Positions 1-8,845 of a stretch of DNA of 64,000 bases are shown here, one piece after another (the stretch's first letter is position 1; every line of letters begins with the position of its first letter). A program made the translations under genes and the position numbers. The stretch comes from Pyrinomonadaceae bacterium (GTDB lineage Bacteria; Acidobacteriota; Blastocatellia; Pyrinomonadales; Pyrinomonadaceae), in NCBI GenBank assembly GCA_030841085.1, contig JAVEDP010000023.1, forward strand, positions 1-64,000. The letters run 5' to 3'. The notes beneath the pieces were generated by a model, which saw only the letters and a program-made list of their open reading frames with translations, searched no databases and was not told the DNA's origin.

Positions 1-121
1 AGACTCAAGACTCAAGACTCAAGACTCAAGACTCAAGACTCAAGACTCAAGACTCAAGACTCAAGACTCAAGACTCAAGACTCAAGACTCAAGACTCAAG
101 ACTCAAGACTCAAGACTTAAG
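1..121. repeat. Heptamer tandem array (GACTCAA)n, about 17 copies, truncated by the window edge
   Basis: Direct reading: agactca repeated without interruption from base 1, decaying to aagacttaagactgaag. Confidence 0.97.
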
Positions 122-131
122 ACTGAAGAGT

Positions 132-1307
132 ATGAACGTTAATAGTCGCTTAAATCGATCTTTATTGATCGGAATCCTGGGAGCCGTCTGCTGCTCGTCG
201 ATCGCCTTCGCGCAGACGGCCAAGCGAGTCAACACAAAGACGCCCGCCGAGATCATCGCGGAATTGCAGCAGGCGCTTTCCGCCGAAGTGGCCGGGACGC
301 CAAGTTTGCCGGGCGAGCTGTTGCACGTTCATGCGCCGAGGCAGGGAATCAATGTCAGTCTCGCTGCCGGCGTCTTTGATCGTGAATCGAAACAGCCGCT
401 CGATCCGCATCATGTATTTCGCGTCGCCAGTGTCACCAAGACTTTTGTTGCTGCTGCGATTCTGCGTCTTTATGAGGACGGCAAGATCAAGCTCGACGAT
501 CCGATCAATCGTTACCTGCCGCAGGAATACAACACGATTCTCGATAAAGGCGGCTATCCGACAAATGTCATTACCGTGCGGCAGCTTCTGACTCATACCA
601 GCGGAATGTTTGACTATGCGAGGGCCAAACAGTACTACGAGATAATTAGCGCAAACCCGAAACATCGCTGGACGCGCCGCGAGCAGGTGGAGGACGCCAT
701 CATCTGGGGTACGCCTCGAGCCGCGCCGGGCAAGGAATACAGCTACTCCGACACCGGTTACATTTTGCTTGGCGAGATGCTAGAGCGCGTGACTGGCAAG
801 ACGTTAGGCGCGGCGTTGCGTTCGCTGCTGAACTTCAAACAGCTAAAACTTGATGAGACTTATCTCGAGACGTTGGAACCGGCGCCGGCCGGCATCAAGT
901 CTCTGGCCCATCCATATTTTGGTGAGATAGACGCCGCCGATTTCGATCCATCAATAGATTTGTATGGCGGCGGCGGCCTGGTTTCGTCGGTTGAGGATTT
1001 GGCGCGTTTCTATCGCGCGCTGGTCCAGGGAAAAATCTTTCATCGCGCTTCAACGTTGCAGATGATGTTGACAGTACCGCCGACAAATAATGATGCGGCC
1101 GGTGGTCCATATGCGATGGGCATTCAGCGTCGACACATTGCCGGAAATGTTTGTTGGGGGCATAACGGATTTTGGGGAACGTCAGTCTACCATTGCCCGA
1201 AGATCGACGTGACGATTGTGCGGCATTACAACCAGGCGCGGCCGGACGGTCTCACATTTAAAACGCTGTACGAGCAGATTGCGAGAAGTCTGGGAATCAC
1301 CAATTAG
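132..1307 (+). CDS. Serine hydrolase, class C beta-lactamase / D-alanyl-D-alanine carboxypeptidase family, secreted
   Basis: N-terminal signal peptide; SVTK (SxxK), YSYSDTGY (Y-x-S/N-like) and HNG motifs. Confidence 0.9.
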   Translation: MNVNSRLNRSLLIGILGAVCCSSIAFAQTAKRVNTKTPAEIIAELQQALSAEVAGTPSLPGELLHVHAPRQGINVSLAAGVFDRESKQPLDPHHVFRVASVTKTFVAAAILRLYEDGKIKLDDPINRYLPQEYNTILDKGGYPTNVITVRQLLTHTSGMFDYARAKQYYEIISANPKHRWTRREQVEDAIIWGTPRAAPGKEYSYSDTGYILLGEMLERVTGKTLGAALRSLLNFKQLKLDETYLETLEPAPAGIKSLAHPYFGEIDAADFDPSIDLYGGGGLVSSVEDLARFYRALVQGKIFHRASTLQMMLTVPPTNNDAAGGPYAMGIQRRHIAGNVCWGHNGFWGTSVYHCPKIDVTIVRHYNQARPDGLTFKTLYEQIARSLGITN

Positions 1308-1435
1308 CCGCGGATGGTTAATTTGGACTGCGCGACGAGCGGGGTCCCCGGCGTGGCAGCCGCGCTGGGGTGCACTTGACGCCGCTTTTGAGTTAGCCCG
1401 GCGATCTCATTAAGGAAACTCTCGACTCTTCGCAT

Positions 1436-1512
1436 TCGTGAAAGCGGCGTCAAGCCGCCGCGTTGCAAAGCGCTGTCGAGCCAGCGCACTCCACAAGCGG
1501 CTAAGCCGCTGG
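1436..1512. repeat. Palindromic intergenic repeat of the 'agcggcgtcaagccgc...gctgtcgagccagcgc' family
   Basis: gcggcgtcaagccgccgc and gcgctgtcgagccagcgc hairpins; same words recur at 2262-2480. Confidence 0.8.
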
Positions 1513-1783
1513 AGCGATCGGATTTTCCCAGCATCGTGACCGAAAAATGGGGAGCCCTTTCGCACGGAAGGCGCCGGACACCCCTGTGCCGCGAATTCAA
1601 AAGTGTATTCGGCGTAGAGCTTTTTAATTGGGCTTCAAATTGTTCAAAGGTTAGCGGGGGCAAGCCACCCTTCCCGACCTGAAAATCTTCCGACTTGAAA
1701 AGTTAAAAATTTGAGACCTGAGTGCGTAGGTGAGCAGGAAACGAAGGTCTTGTTCTGACTATTAACGATTTACGATTCACGCG

Positions 1784-2143
1784 TCAGTGGGCGCCGGCGG
1801 TGGCGCCGGTGTCGATCAGCTGGTCGGGCCGGAAATTCGAAACTTGCTTCAGACCGACCAAGCTTCCTGAAGTGGCGACTTCGTAATCAGGCTGGCCGTG
1901 GAAGGCCCATTCGTAGCGGCCAAAAAGAAAGTAAGACAACCTGCCCAACCGCGACCGAATCGGTTTGCCATCCGCAGTTGTTGTTCGCTCTCGACTCGCC
2001 ACAAAGCTCTCGCCATTGGGCGCCAAATAAATTCCGCGTTCGCGAAGGTACTTCATGACATTCCCCATCGCATTCGCCGTGCCATAACGACCGTGAATCG
2101 TGAATCGTAAATCGTGAGTAGTTAGGGCAAACAAAAGCACCAA
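1784..2143 (-). CDS. Hypothetical protein; real start probably internal (MGNVMKYLRERGIYLAPNGESF...)
   Basis: Open frame with plausible globular sequence after residue ~25; upstream part is translated heptamer repeat. Confidence 0.4.
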   Translation of the reverse strand: MVLLFALTTHDLRFTIHGRYGTANAMGNVMKYLRERGIYLAPNGESFVASRERTTTADGKPIRSRLGRLSYFLFGRYEWAFHGQPDYEVATSGSLVGLKQVSNFRPDQLIDTGATAGAH

Positions 2144-2261
2144 ACGGAGGCGCGGAATTGCCGGTGAGCGGTCGCAAGTGAACGAAGAGGTTTATCGGGT
2201 GCGCGAAAGCGTTGATAAAATTTGCGGCGGAAGAGTGAGTACTCTTGGCTTGCGGCGCCGC

Positions 2262-2480
2262 TTATGGAGTGCGCTGGCTCGACAGCGGTTTTGTAACGCA
2301 GCGGCTTGACGCCGCTTTCGGTTACGCTGCGATCTGCTTTAAGGAGGAGAAACGCCCGCGTCGTTGAAGCGGCGTCAAGCCGCCGCGCCGCAAAGCGCTG
2401 TCAAGCCAGCGCAGTCCGAGAGCGCTGTCGAGCCAGCGCAGTCCGAAAGCGCTGTCGAGCCAGCGCAGTCCAAAAGCACG
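2262..2480. repeat. Palindrome cluster plus ~27-bp tandem repeat (agcgctgtcgagccagcgcagtccgaa, 3 copies)
   Basis: Direct reading; inverted arms gcgctggctcgacagcg ... cgctgtcgagccagcgc and agcggcttgacgccgct / agcggcgtcaagccgc. Confidence 0.88.
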
Positions 2481-2584
2481 GTCAAGCGTGTCCTGCTCTG
2501 TGCTTTCATGTGTGCTATATACATTTGGCGCGTTTGAAGCCATTCTTTCCCCAGGCAAATATTTCTAATTAGTACGAGGGCCTG

Positions 2585-2654
2585 GTACTCAGTACTCAGT
2601 ACTCAGCACTCAGCACTCAGTACTCAGCATTCAGTACTCAGTACTCAGCACTCT
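2585..2654. repeat. Heptamer array (ACTCAGT/ACTCAGC)n, about 10 copies
   Basis: Direct reading. Confidence 0.95.
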
Positions 2655-2670
2655 TCCTTTGTAGGACGTC

Positions 2671-3813
2671 ATGAAAACAAGAGCGGCCGTTCTTTATGAA
2701 ATGGGGCAGGCGCGGCCTTACGCCGAAAGCTTGCCGTTCGTGATTGATGAGGTAACGCTCGCGCCGCCGGGGCCTGGAGAAGTGTTGGTTGAGATTCGCG
2801 CTGCCGGCTTGTGTCATTCAGATCTTTCCGTAGTCGATGGTTCGCGCCCTCGTGTTATGCCGATGGTGTTGGGCCATGAAGCGAGCGGCATTGTCCGCGA
2901 AGTTGGACCAGCCGCTGCTGTGTCGGAGCTTGCTCCCGGCGATCATGTGGTTTTTAGTTGGGTGCCGGCCTGCGGCCGTTGTCAATTTTGCGTGAGTGGT
3001 CGCGGAGCGCTTTGCGCACCCGGCGGAGAGGCAAACATTGCCGGAACGCTGCTCAACGGCGCGCGTCGTTTTACTGACTCACGCTCAACACCGCCGCAAG
3101 CCTGCAACCATCACCTCGGCGTGTCCGCCTTTTCTCAGTTCACAGTCGCCGCGCAGGAGTCGCTCGTAAAAATTGATCTCAAGCTGCCTTTCGATGTCGC
3201 CGCGCTCTTTGGCTGCGCGGTGATGACCGGCGTAGGCGCAGTGCTCAACACCGCGTCGGTGCAAGCAGGATCGTCGGTGGCGGTGTTCGGGATGGGCGGC
3301 GTAGGTTTGAGCGCGGTGATGGGCGCACGCGCAGCCGGCGCTTTTCCGATCATTGCTGTTGACCGCGTGGCGGACAAACTAGAACTCGCAAGCGAGCTGG
3401 GCGCGACGCATACCATCGACGCGACGCAAGACGATCCGGTCGCTGCCATAAGAGAAATTGGTCGCGGCGGTGCGGACTATGTTTTTGAAAGTGTGGGCAG
3501 CGAAACGGTCTTGATTCAAGCTTACGAATCCACACGTCGCGGCGGCATTACAATTACCATCGGTCTGCCGGCGCCGGATAAGATGTTCGCCGTTCCCGCG
3601 CTCGGCATCGTTGCTGAAGAGCGCACGATCAAGGGTTCGTACATGGGTTCTTGCGTGCCGCGTCGCGACATTCCGCGATTCATCGATATGTACCAGGCGG
3701 GGATTCTGCCGGTAGATAAGCTGCATACACATACTTTGCAGTTGGAAGAGATCAATGCGGGATTCGATCGGCTGGCCCAGGCGCAGGCGGTGCGGCAGAT
3801 TATCCAGTTCTGA
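2671..3813 (+). CDS. Zinc-dependent alcohol dehydrogenase (MDR family)
   Basis: [12 protein letters not shown] zinc-binding motif; [15 protein letters not shown] structural zinc; GxGGVG NAD-binding site. Confidence 0.93.
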   Translation: MKTRAAVLYEMGQARPYAESLPFVIDEVTLAPPGPGEVLVEIRAAGLCHSDLSVVDGSRPRVMPMVLGHEASGIVREVGPAAAVSELAPGDHVVFSWVPACGRCQFCVSGRGALCAPGGEANIAGTLLNGARRFTDSRSTPPQACNHHLGVSAFSQFTVAAQESLVKIDLKLPFDVAALFGCAVMTGVGAVLNTASVQAGSSVAVFGMGGVGLSAVMGARAAGAFPIIAVDRVADKLELASELGATHTIDATQDDPVAAIREIGRGGADYVFESVGSETVLIQAYESTRRGGITITIGLPAPDKMFAVPALGIVAEERTIKGSYMGSCVPRRDIPRFIDMYQAGILPVDKLHTHTLQLEEINAGFDRLAQAQAVRQIIQF

Positions 3814-3835
3814 CGCGCGCATTTCATTGCTCAGC

Positions 3836-4183
3836 ATGATTAGTTTACCGGAATCGGATGACGACCTATTGCGTGAATGCGAAGTTGAGACCTTTCGCGC
3901 CAGCGGTCCCGGCGGCCAGCATGTTAATAAAACTGAAAGCGCGGTCAGGCTAAGGCATTTGCCTTCGGGTGTTGTCGTCAGCTCGCAACAGGAGAGAAGC
4001 CAACACCGAAACAAAGCGATTTGTTTGGCGAAGCTGCGGAAGAAGATCGCGCAGTTGAATTACAAACGTCCCAAGCGCCTCCCCACCCGCGTACCGCGCA
4101 GCGCGAAGAACCGCACGCTTGAAGGAAAAGCGCACCGGGGACAAATCAAGCGACTGCGATCAAAGCCCGCCGCGGATGAGTAA
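3836..4183 (+). CDS. Peptide chain release factor-like protein (RF-1 GGQ domain)
   Basis: [31 protein letters not shown] signature with basic C-terminus; ATG at 3836 inside ORF 3755..4183. Confidence 0.85.
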   Translation: MISLPESDDDLLRECEVETFRASGPGGQHVNKTESAVRLRHLPSGVVVSSQQERSQHRNKAICLAKLRKKIAQLNYKRPKRLPTRVPRSAKNRTLEGKAHRGQIKRLRSKPAADE

Positions 4184-4256
4184 ACCGTTCCCTTCAAAAT
4201 TCAATCGAGTTATGGACCCTCGCCGAGCAGGCCTTGCCCTCAGTGCTAATACTGCG

Positions 4257-4452
4257 GGTTCGGCTTTGCCGCCTGATGTGCGGCGGTGGCTATGCCCCGC
4301 CGTCGAGTGCCTTCGTTTTCTTGTGGGCTATGCCCTTGTTTGGGGCTCTCGCCAATAGTTCGAAGCCTGAACAACGGGCGTAGCCCGGGAATAATCTGGC
4401 TGCGGTCGGCGGGGCGTAGCCACCGCCGCACATCAGGCGGCAAAGCCGAACC
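4257..4452. repeat. Compound palindromic element (copy 1), ~45-bp inverted ends
   Basis: ggttcggctttgccgcctgatgtgcggcggtggctatgccccgccg ... cggcggggcgtagccaccgccgcacatcaggcggcaaagccgaacc. Confidence 0.93.
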
Positions 4453-4603
4453 TAAAGTGGCCTATACATCTGAGACAAAGCTGTTCGCGGCATTCCCACC
4501 TTCCTAATTTCGAGAGCATCCCACTTATGTGCCTGACGCTAGATGGCCATGTGCCCGCGAATCCACGCCCCGGTGCTATCATTAAAAGAAAAGGGAGCAC
4601 GCA

Positions 4604-4960
4604 ATGATAACTGTCGCTAATCGTATTTACGTCAATCAGGAATATCGAGATGCGTTCGAGCAGAGATTCCGCGACCGCGCCGGCCTGGTCGACAAGATGC
4701 CGGGATTCATTTCCAACCACGTCCTACGCCCGGTCAACGAAGGCGATCCGTATGTGGTCTTCACTTTCTGGGACAGCCGTCAGGATTTTCTTAATTGGGT
4801 GCGCTCTGATGAGTTTGTAAAAGGCCACGCGCAATCGGGTACCTTGCCAAAGGAAGCGTTTTCGCAGTCGAACAAGTTGGAGGTGCACGAAGTGGTCCAG
4901 GATTCGACGCGCCCGGACCTGGCGCCAGAGCCGCCGGGTGGTCCGTTCAATATGCACTAG
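4604..4960 (+). CDS. Antibiotic biosynthesis monooxygenase (ABM)/heme-degrading-like domain protein
   Basis: ITVANRIYVNQEYRDAFEQRFRDR...MPGFISNHVLRP...YVVFTFWDSRQDFLNWVRSDEF. Confidence 0.85.
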   Translation: MITVANRIYVNQEYRDAFEQRFRDRAGLVDKMPGFISNHVLRPVNEGDPYVVFTFWDSRQDFLNWVRSDEFVKGHAQSGTLPKEAFSQSNKLEVHEVVQDSTRPDLAPEPPGGPFNMH

Positions 4961-4968
4961 ACTCAAGG

Positions 4969-5100
4969 GGAGTAGGCAGACGGCAGTAGGCAGACGGCAG
5001 TAGGCAGTAGGCAGAAAGCAGTAGGCAGAAGACAGAAACGAGATTCCAGATTCCAGATTCAACATTCAAAATACAGATTCCAGACACGAAACTACAGATT
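4969..5100. repeat. Heptamer arrays: (AGTAGGC/AGACGGC)n passing in register into (AGATTCC)n
   Basis: Direct reading: agtaggc agacggc agtaggc agacggc agtaggc agtaggc agaaagc agtaggc agaagac agaaacg agattcc agattcc agattca. Confidence 0.92.
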
Positions 5101-5104
5101 CGAC

Positions 5105-5159
5105 TTCTCAAATTCGCAATCCGAAATTCGCAATCCGAAATTCGCAGTCCGAAATTCAA
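5105..5159. repeat. 14-bp (2x7) tandem array (TTCGCAATCCGAAA)n directly upstream of ettA
   Basis: attcgcaatccgaaattcgcaatccgaaattcgcagtccgaaattc. Confidence 0.93.
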
Positions 5160-5162
5160 ACA

Positions 5163-6845
5163 ATGAGCACTGAACCAAACAAAGTTATTTATTCCATGGT
5201 CGGCGTCAGTAAGTTTTATGACAAGAAGGCCGTGCTGAAAGACATTTATCTTTCCTACTTCTATGGCGCGAAGATTGGCGTCATCGGTCTCAACGGTTCG
5301 GGCAAATCGTCGCTGCTGCGCATACTCGCCGGCGTCGACAAAGACATCAACGGCGAGACGGTCATCTCGCCGGGCTACACCGTCGGTTACCTCGAACAGG
5401 AACCTTTGATCGACGATGCGCGCACGGTGCGCGAAGTTGTCGAGGAGGCTGTTAAAGAAACCGTCGCGCTATTAAAAGAGTTTGATGAGATCAATGCGAA
5501 GTTTGGCGAAGAGATGTCCGACGAAGCGATGGACAAACTGCTGGCGCGCCAGGGCGAGGTCCAGGAAAAGTTGGACCATCAGGATGCGTGGGACCTTGAT
5601 GCGCGGCTCGAGATGGCGATGGATGCCTTGCGCTGCCCGCCCGCGGACACACCCGTAAAGGTCTTGTCGGGCGGCGAACGCCGGCGCGTTGCGTTGTGCC
5701 GCTTGCTCTTGCAAAAGCCCGACATTCTTTTGCTGGACGAACCCACCAACCACCTCGACGCGGAATCGGTGGCGTGGCTCGAGCACCATCTGCAGAGCTA
5801 TCCCGGCACAATCATCGCGGTAACTCACGACAGATATTTTCTCGACAATGTTGCCGGCTGGATTCTGGAACTGGATCGCGGCGCGGGCATTCCCTGGAAA
5901 GGAAATTACACGTCGTGGTTGGAACAGAAGCAGGAGCGCCTGCGGCGCGAAGAAAAGTCAGAGAGCGAAAGACAAAAGACGTTGCAGCGCGAGTTGGAGT
6001 GGATTCGCATGTCTCCCAAAGCGCGTCACGCGAAAGGCAAAGCGCGAATTAACTCCTACGAAGCGCTGTTGCGTGAGGACACTGAAAAACGTCGCGAAGA
6101 TTTGGAAATTCATATTCCACCCGGCCCGCGTCTGGGCAACGTGGTGATTGAAGCAGCCGGCGTAAACAAAGCCTACGGCGATAATTTGCTGGTTGAAGAC
6201 ATGACCTTTGCTTTGCCACCGGGCGGCATCGTCGGCGTCATTGGTCCAAACGGCGCCGGCAAGACCACGCTTTTTCGAATGATCACCGGACAGGAGAAAC
6301 CGGACGCAGGCACGATTCGGCTTGGCGAAACCGTTTCACTCGCCTACGTCGATCAAAGCCGCACACTCGATCCTGAGAAATCCATTTGGGAAGAAATATC
6401 AGGCGGCACGGATTTGTTGCTGCTCGGCAAGCGTGAAGTAAACTCGCGCGCTTACGTCGGCCGCTTTAATTTTTCCGGATCGGATCAGCAAAAGAAAGTG
6501 GGCATGTTATCTGGCGGCGAGCGCAATCGTGTGCACCTGGCAAAGATGCTGAAAGAAGGCGCGAATGTGTTGCTGCTGGACGAACCCACCAACGATCTTG
6601 ATGTGAACACGTTGCGCGCATTGGAAGAGGCGCTGGAAAACTTTGCCGGCTGTGCAGTAGTGATTTCGCATGACCGCTGGTTTCTCGATCGCATCGCCAC
6701 GCACATGCTCGCATTCGAAGGCGACAGCAAAGTCGTTTGGTTCGAAGGAAACTATTCCGAGTATGAGGCGGATCGCAAAGACCGTTTAGGAGCGGCGGCC
6801 GAAACTCCGCATCGGATCAAGTATCGCCAACTGACGCGCAAATAA
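5163..6845 (+). CDS. ettA: Energy-dependent translational throttle protein EttA (ABC-F ATPase)
   Basis: Two ABC cassettes ([24 protein letters not shown]), [35 protein letters not shown] linker. Confidence 0.95.
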   Translation: MSTEPNKVIYSMVGVSKFYDKKAVLKDIYLSYFYGAKIGVIGLNGSGKSSLLRILAGVDKDINGETVISPGYTVGYLEQEPLIDDARTVREVVEEAVKETVALLKEFDEINAKFGEEMSDEAMDKLLARQGEVQEKLDHQDAWDLDARLEMAMDALRCPPADTPVKVLSGGERRRVALCRLLLQKPDILLLDEPTNHLDAESVAWLEHHLQSYPGTIIAVTHDRYFLDNVAGWILELDRGAGIPWKGNYTSWLEQKQERLRREEKSESERQKTLQRELEWIRMSPKARHAKGKARINSYEALLREDTEKRREDLEIHIPPGPRLGNVVIEAAGVNKAYGDNLLVEDMTFALPPGGIVGVIGPNGAGKTTLFRMITGQEKPDAGTIRLGETVSLAYVDQSRTLDPEKSIWEEISGGTDLLLLGKREVNSRAYVGRFNFSGSDQQKKVGMLSGGERNRVHLAKMLKEGANVLLLDEPTNDLDVNTLRALEEALENFAGCAVVISHDRWFLDRIATHMLAFEGDSKVVWFEGNYSEYEADRKDRLGAAAETPHRIKYRQLTRK

Positions 6846-7124
6846 TCCGCAGATTACGCAGATTTCACCCATTAACGTTAAGACGAACTCGAAGACGCAT
6901 TGGACATGATTTACATGATTGACACGATAATCAGCGGCTGACAACAGCATTGCTAGTGGGCCGCGCCAGCCGAATTACCATGCGGGCTCCTAATCGTTTA
7001 GCATCCTGTAAATCTTGTAAATCCTGTCTGTGATTCTCGTTCTTCGTGAGTTAGAAAATCCTTACCCCAAATGCTCTACAGATTTGTTTTTCTTGAATCT
7101 GTGAAATCTGCGCAATCTGCGGAT
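6845..7124. repeat. Intergenic element with inverted ends ATCCGCAGATT(N)CGCAGATT (copy 1)
   Basis: atccgcagattacgcagattt ... aatctgcgcaatctgcggat. Confidence 0.8.
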
Positions 7125-7143
7125 GAGTTCCGGCCAACTTCAG

Positions 7144-7887
7144 TTAAGGTTTTTTCACCACGATTGGTGTGTCGTCATCGACCGGCTCTTCGCCTTCATC
7201 CACCGGGACGATTTTTGCAACCTGCTGCGGTTTGCGTCTCTTCACTTCTGCCGAATAAATCCGTACATGATCGTAAACTCGCCGGACCTGGGCCACGTCG
7301 CAACGCGTTGGTCCGGTCAGTCCATCTGAAGATCTAATCAAGCCCATCACTGTCGTACCAGCGCGACACTCGAAACAGTCTCGCAAGCCAAAGTTGTGTC
7401 CCAACTCATGGGCCACCGCATTTGTCAGCGCGGTCAAATTTGGAATGACGCGATCGATTACCAGGCGCGCATACAGAATAGTCTGCTCGCCCTGGTTCAC
7501 CGTCGCCTGCAACTCGGCCGCATGTTTCTGGTTGTCATGAACTTTGCCGCGCATGATGGTCAGGCAGTTGAGACAATCCTGATGCTCGGCTGTTGGGCCC
7601 GAATAGACAAACGTGACTTGCGAACCAGTTGCTTCGGCAACTGCACTCCAGTTTCTCAACGGCGTGAGGATGGCGGCAATCTGTTCAGGGTTGAAATCAG
7701 CAGCGACGATAAAGACTTTGACTTCGGCTTTTTCAGGCCATTCGGGTAATGAATAATCCGGGGCTTTTACTTTGGCATCGCAAGCTGCGGCGACACTGTC
7801 GTTGGTCTGCGCCAAGGCGGACGCCGCCACCAGCGCGACGAAAAGTAGCAGCGTTACCGATGTTATGAGTCCAGCTCGCGTCGTCAT
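7144..7887 (-). CDS. Secreted metzincin/matrixin-like zinc metallopeptidase
   Basis: Signal peptide; VAHELGHNFGLRDCF (HExxHxxGxxD). Confidence 0.75.
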   Translation of the reverse strand: MTTRAGLITSVTLLLFVALVAASALAQTNDSVAAACDAKVKAPDYSLPEWPEKAEVKVFIVAADFNPEQIAAILTPLRNWSAVAEATGSQVTFVYSGPTAEHQDCLNCLTIMRGKVHDNQKHAAELQATVNQGEQTILYARLVIDRVIPNLTALTNAVAHELGHNFGLRDCFECRAGTTVMGLIRSSDGLTGPTRCDVAQVRRVYDHVRIYSAEVKRRKPQQVAKIVPVDEGEEPVDDDTPIVVKKP

Positions 7888-7928
7888 ATTTTTCCTTCAG
7901 CTTGAAGCGAATAATTTTGTTCGACAGT

Positions 7929-8165
7929 CCACGGCGTTGCGGTTATCGGGCGAAATACTAACCGCTACGCCGTGGTGCCCATTCCGCCGAGCACCCACTC
8001 AACTCGGCGCGAATTTCAAAACTATCTTTTTGCAATTGCTTTGTTTTATCCCGGCAGGAACCACGACGTTGCGGCTATCGGGCGAATGCTAACCGCAAGT
8101 CGAGGTATCTGCCGTTCCGCGCCAGGAATGAACTTCACCCGGCGCGAATCTCAAGAGCGTTTTAG
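7929..8165. repeat. Two ~90-bp direct repeats each beginning with a palindrome (CCACGGCGTtGCGGTTA...TAACCGCtACGCCGTGG)
   Basis: 7929-8021 and 8061-8165 align by eye; both end in cggcgcgaat(t/c)tcaa. Confidence 0.8.
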
Positions 8166-8806
8166 TCGCGACCCACCTGGGCCAGGGTTGTTTCCAAACC
8201 GTGCCGTTCCCGGTCGTAAACCTGGCGCACGACTTCGAGGTCACAACTCGAGGCTTCGAGCAAGCCGTTGTTTTTGTTAATGCCGGGAAAGCCATTCATG
8301 ATCGTTTGTTTGTTGCCGCAGGTCGTACAGTCCCACAGTCCCAATCCGTGGCCCAGCTCATGGACCATGAAACCTTTCAGCGCCTGCGGGCTGGTGGTGG
8401 CGAAGTCAAGATCGATCCAGGCGGAAAGTAACTGGCCGTCCGCGCGTTGCAGCAGAGGATGAAAGAAGGCGTAGTGTTTCTTGTCCTGTTGATAGACATC
8501 GCGCCTGGTTACCGTCAAGCAGTTTGTACAGTTGATGACGCCGCCGGTTTCTCCGGCGTAAACGAACCTGACACCGGCGCCGATTTTTTGTGCGGCTTGT
8601 GTCCAAAAGGCCATTGCGCTCAACAGCGTATTTTGTTGTTCGGGCGTGAACATGCCGCGCACAAAGTGGACTTTTACTTCGGCGTCGGGGGCCCAATACC
8701 AGTTGCTGGCGGGAGGGGAATTGCGGTTGGTGGTACACGTTCCTTCCGCGCGAGTGGCGGCCGGGACAAGAATCATTAAGACGAGTGATAGGAGGAAGAG
8801 TTTCAT
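8162..8806 (-). CDS. Secreted metzincin/matrixin-like zinc metallopeptidase (paralog of 7144..7887)
   Basis: Signal peptide; VHELGHGLGLWDCTTCG; shares ADAEVKVHFVRGMFTPEQ / KAEVKVFIVAADFNPEQ architecture with its neighbour. Confidence 0.75.
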   Translation of the reverse strand: MKLFLLSLVLMILVPAATRAEGTCTTNRNSPPASNWYWAPDAEVKVHFVRGMFTPEQQNTLLSAMAFWTQAAQKIGAGVRFVYAGETGGVINCTNCLTVTRRDVYQQDKKHYAFFHPLLQRADGQLLSAWIDLDFATTSPQALKGFMVHELGHGLGLWDCTTCGNKQTIMNGFPGINKNNGLLEASSCDLEVVRQVYDRERHGLETTLAQVGRD

Positions 8807-8845
8807 GGTATTGCTTTCGGGGTGGAGTGATTGATAGCGGAGAAA

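Noticed and set aside
1-121. CRISPR array
   Set aside because: 7-bp units without spacers; no cas genes in the window.
2306-2572. ORFs on both strands (2306..2572 +, 2322..2558 -) with repeated RWLDSA / CRASAVR peptides
   Set aside because: They translate the 27-bp tandem and palindromic repeat; symmetry on both strands shows they are repeat artefacts, not proteins.
4119-4443. ORFs with 'LPPDVRRWLCPA' peptides (also 46488..46937, 53505..53693, 40343..40633, 44481..44798)
   Set aside because: The recurrent peptide is the translation of the compound palindromic element on either strand.
5472-6052. Long overlapping ORFs on other frames of ettA (and analogous shadow ORFs across groEL, nrdJ, kdpD-like and other genes)
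   Set aside because: High-GC shadow ORFs overlapping strongly supported genes; no family motifs or ribosome-binding sites.
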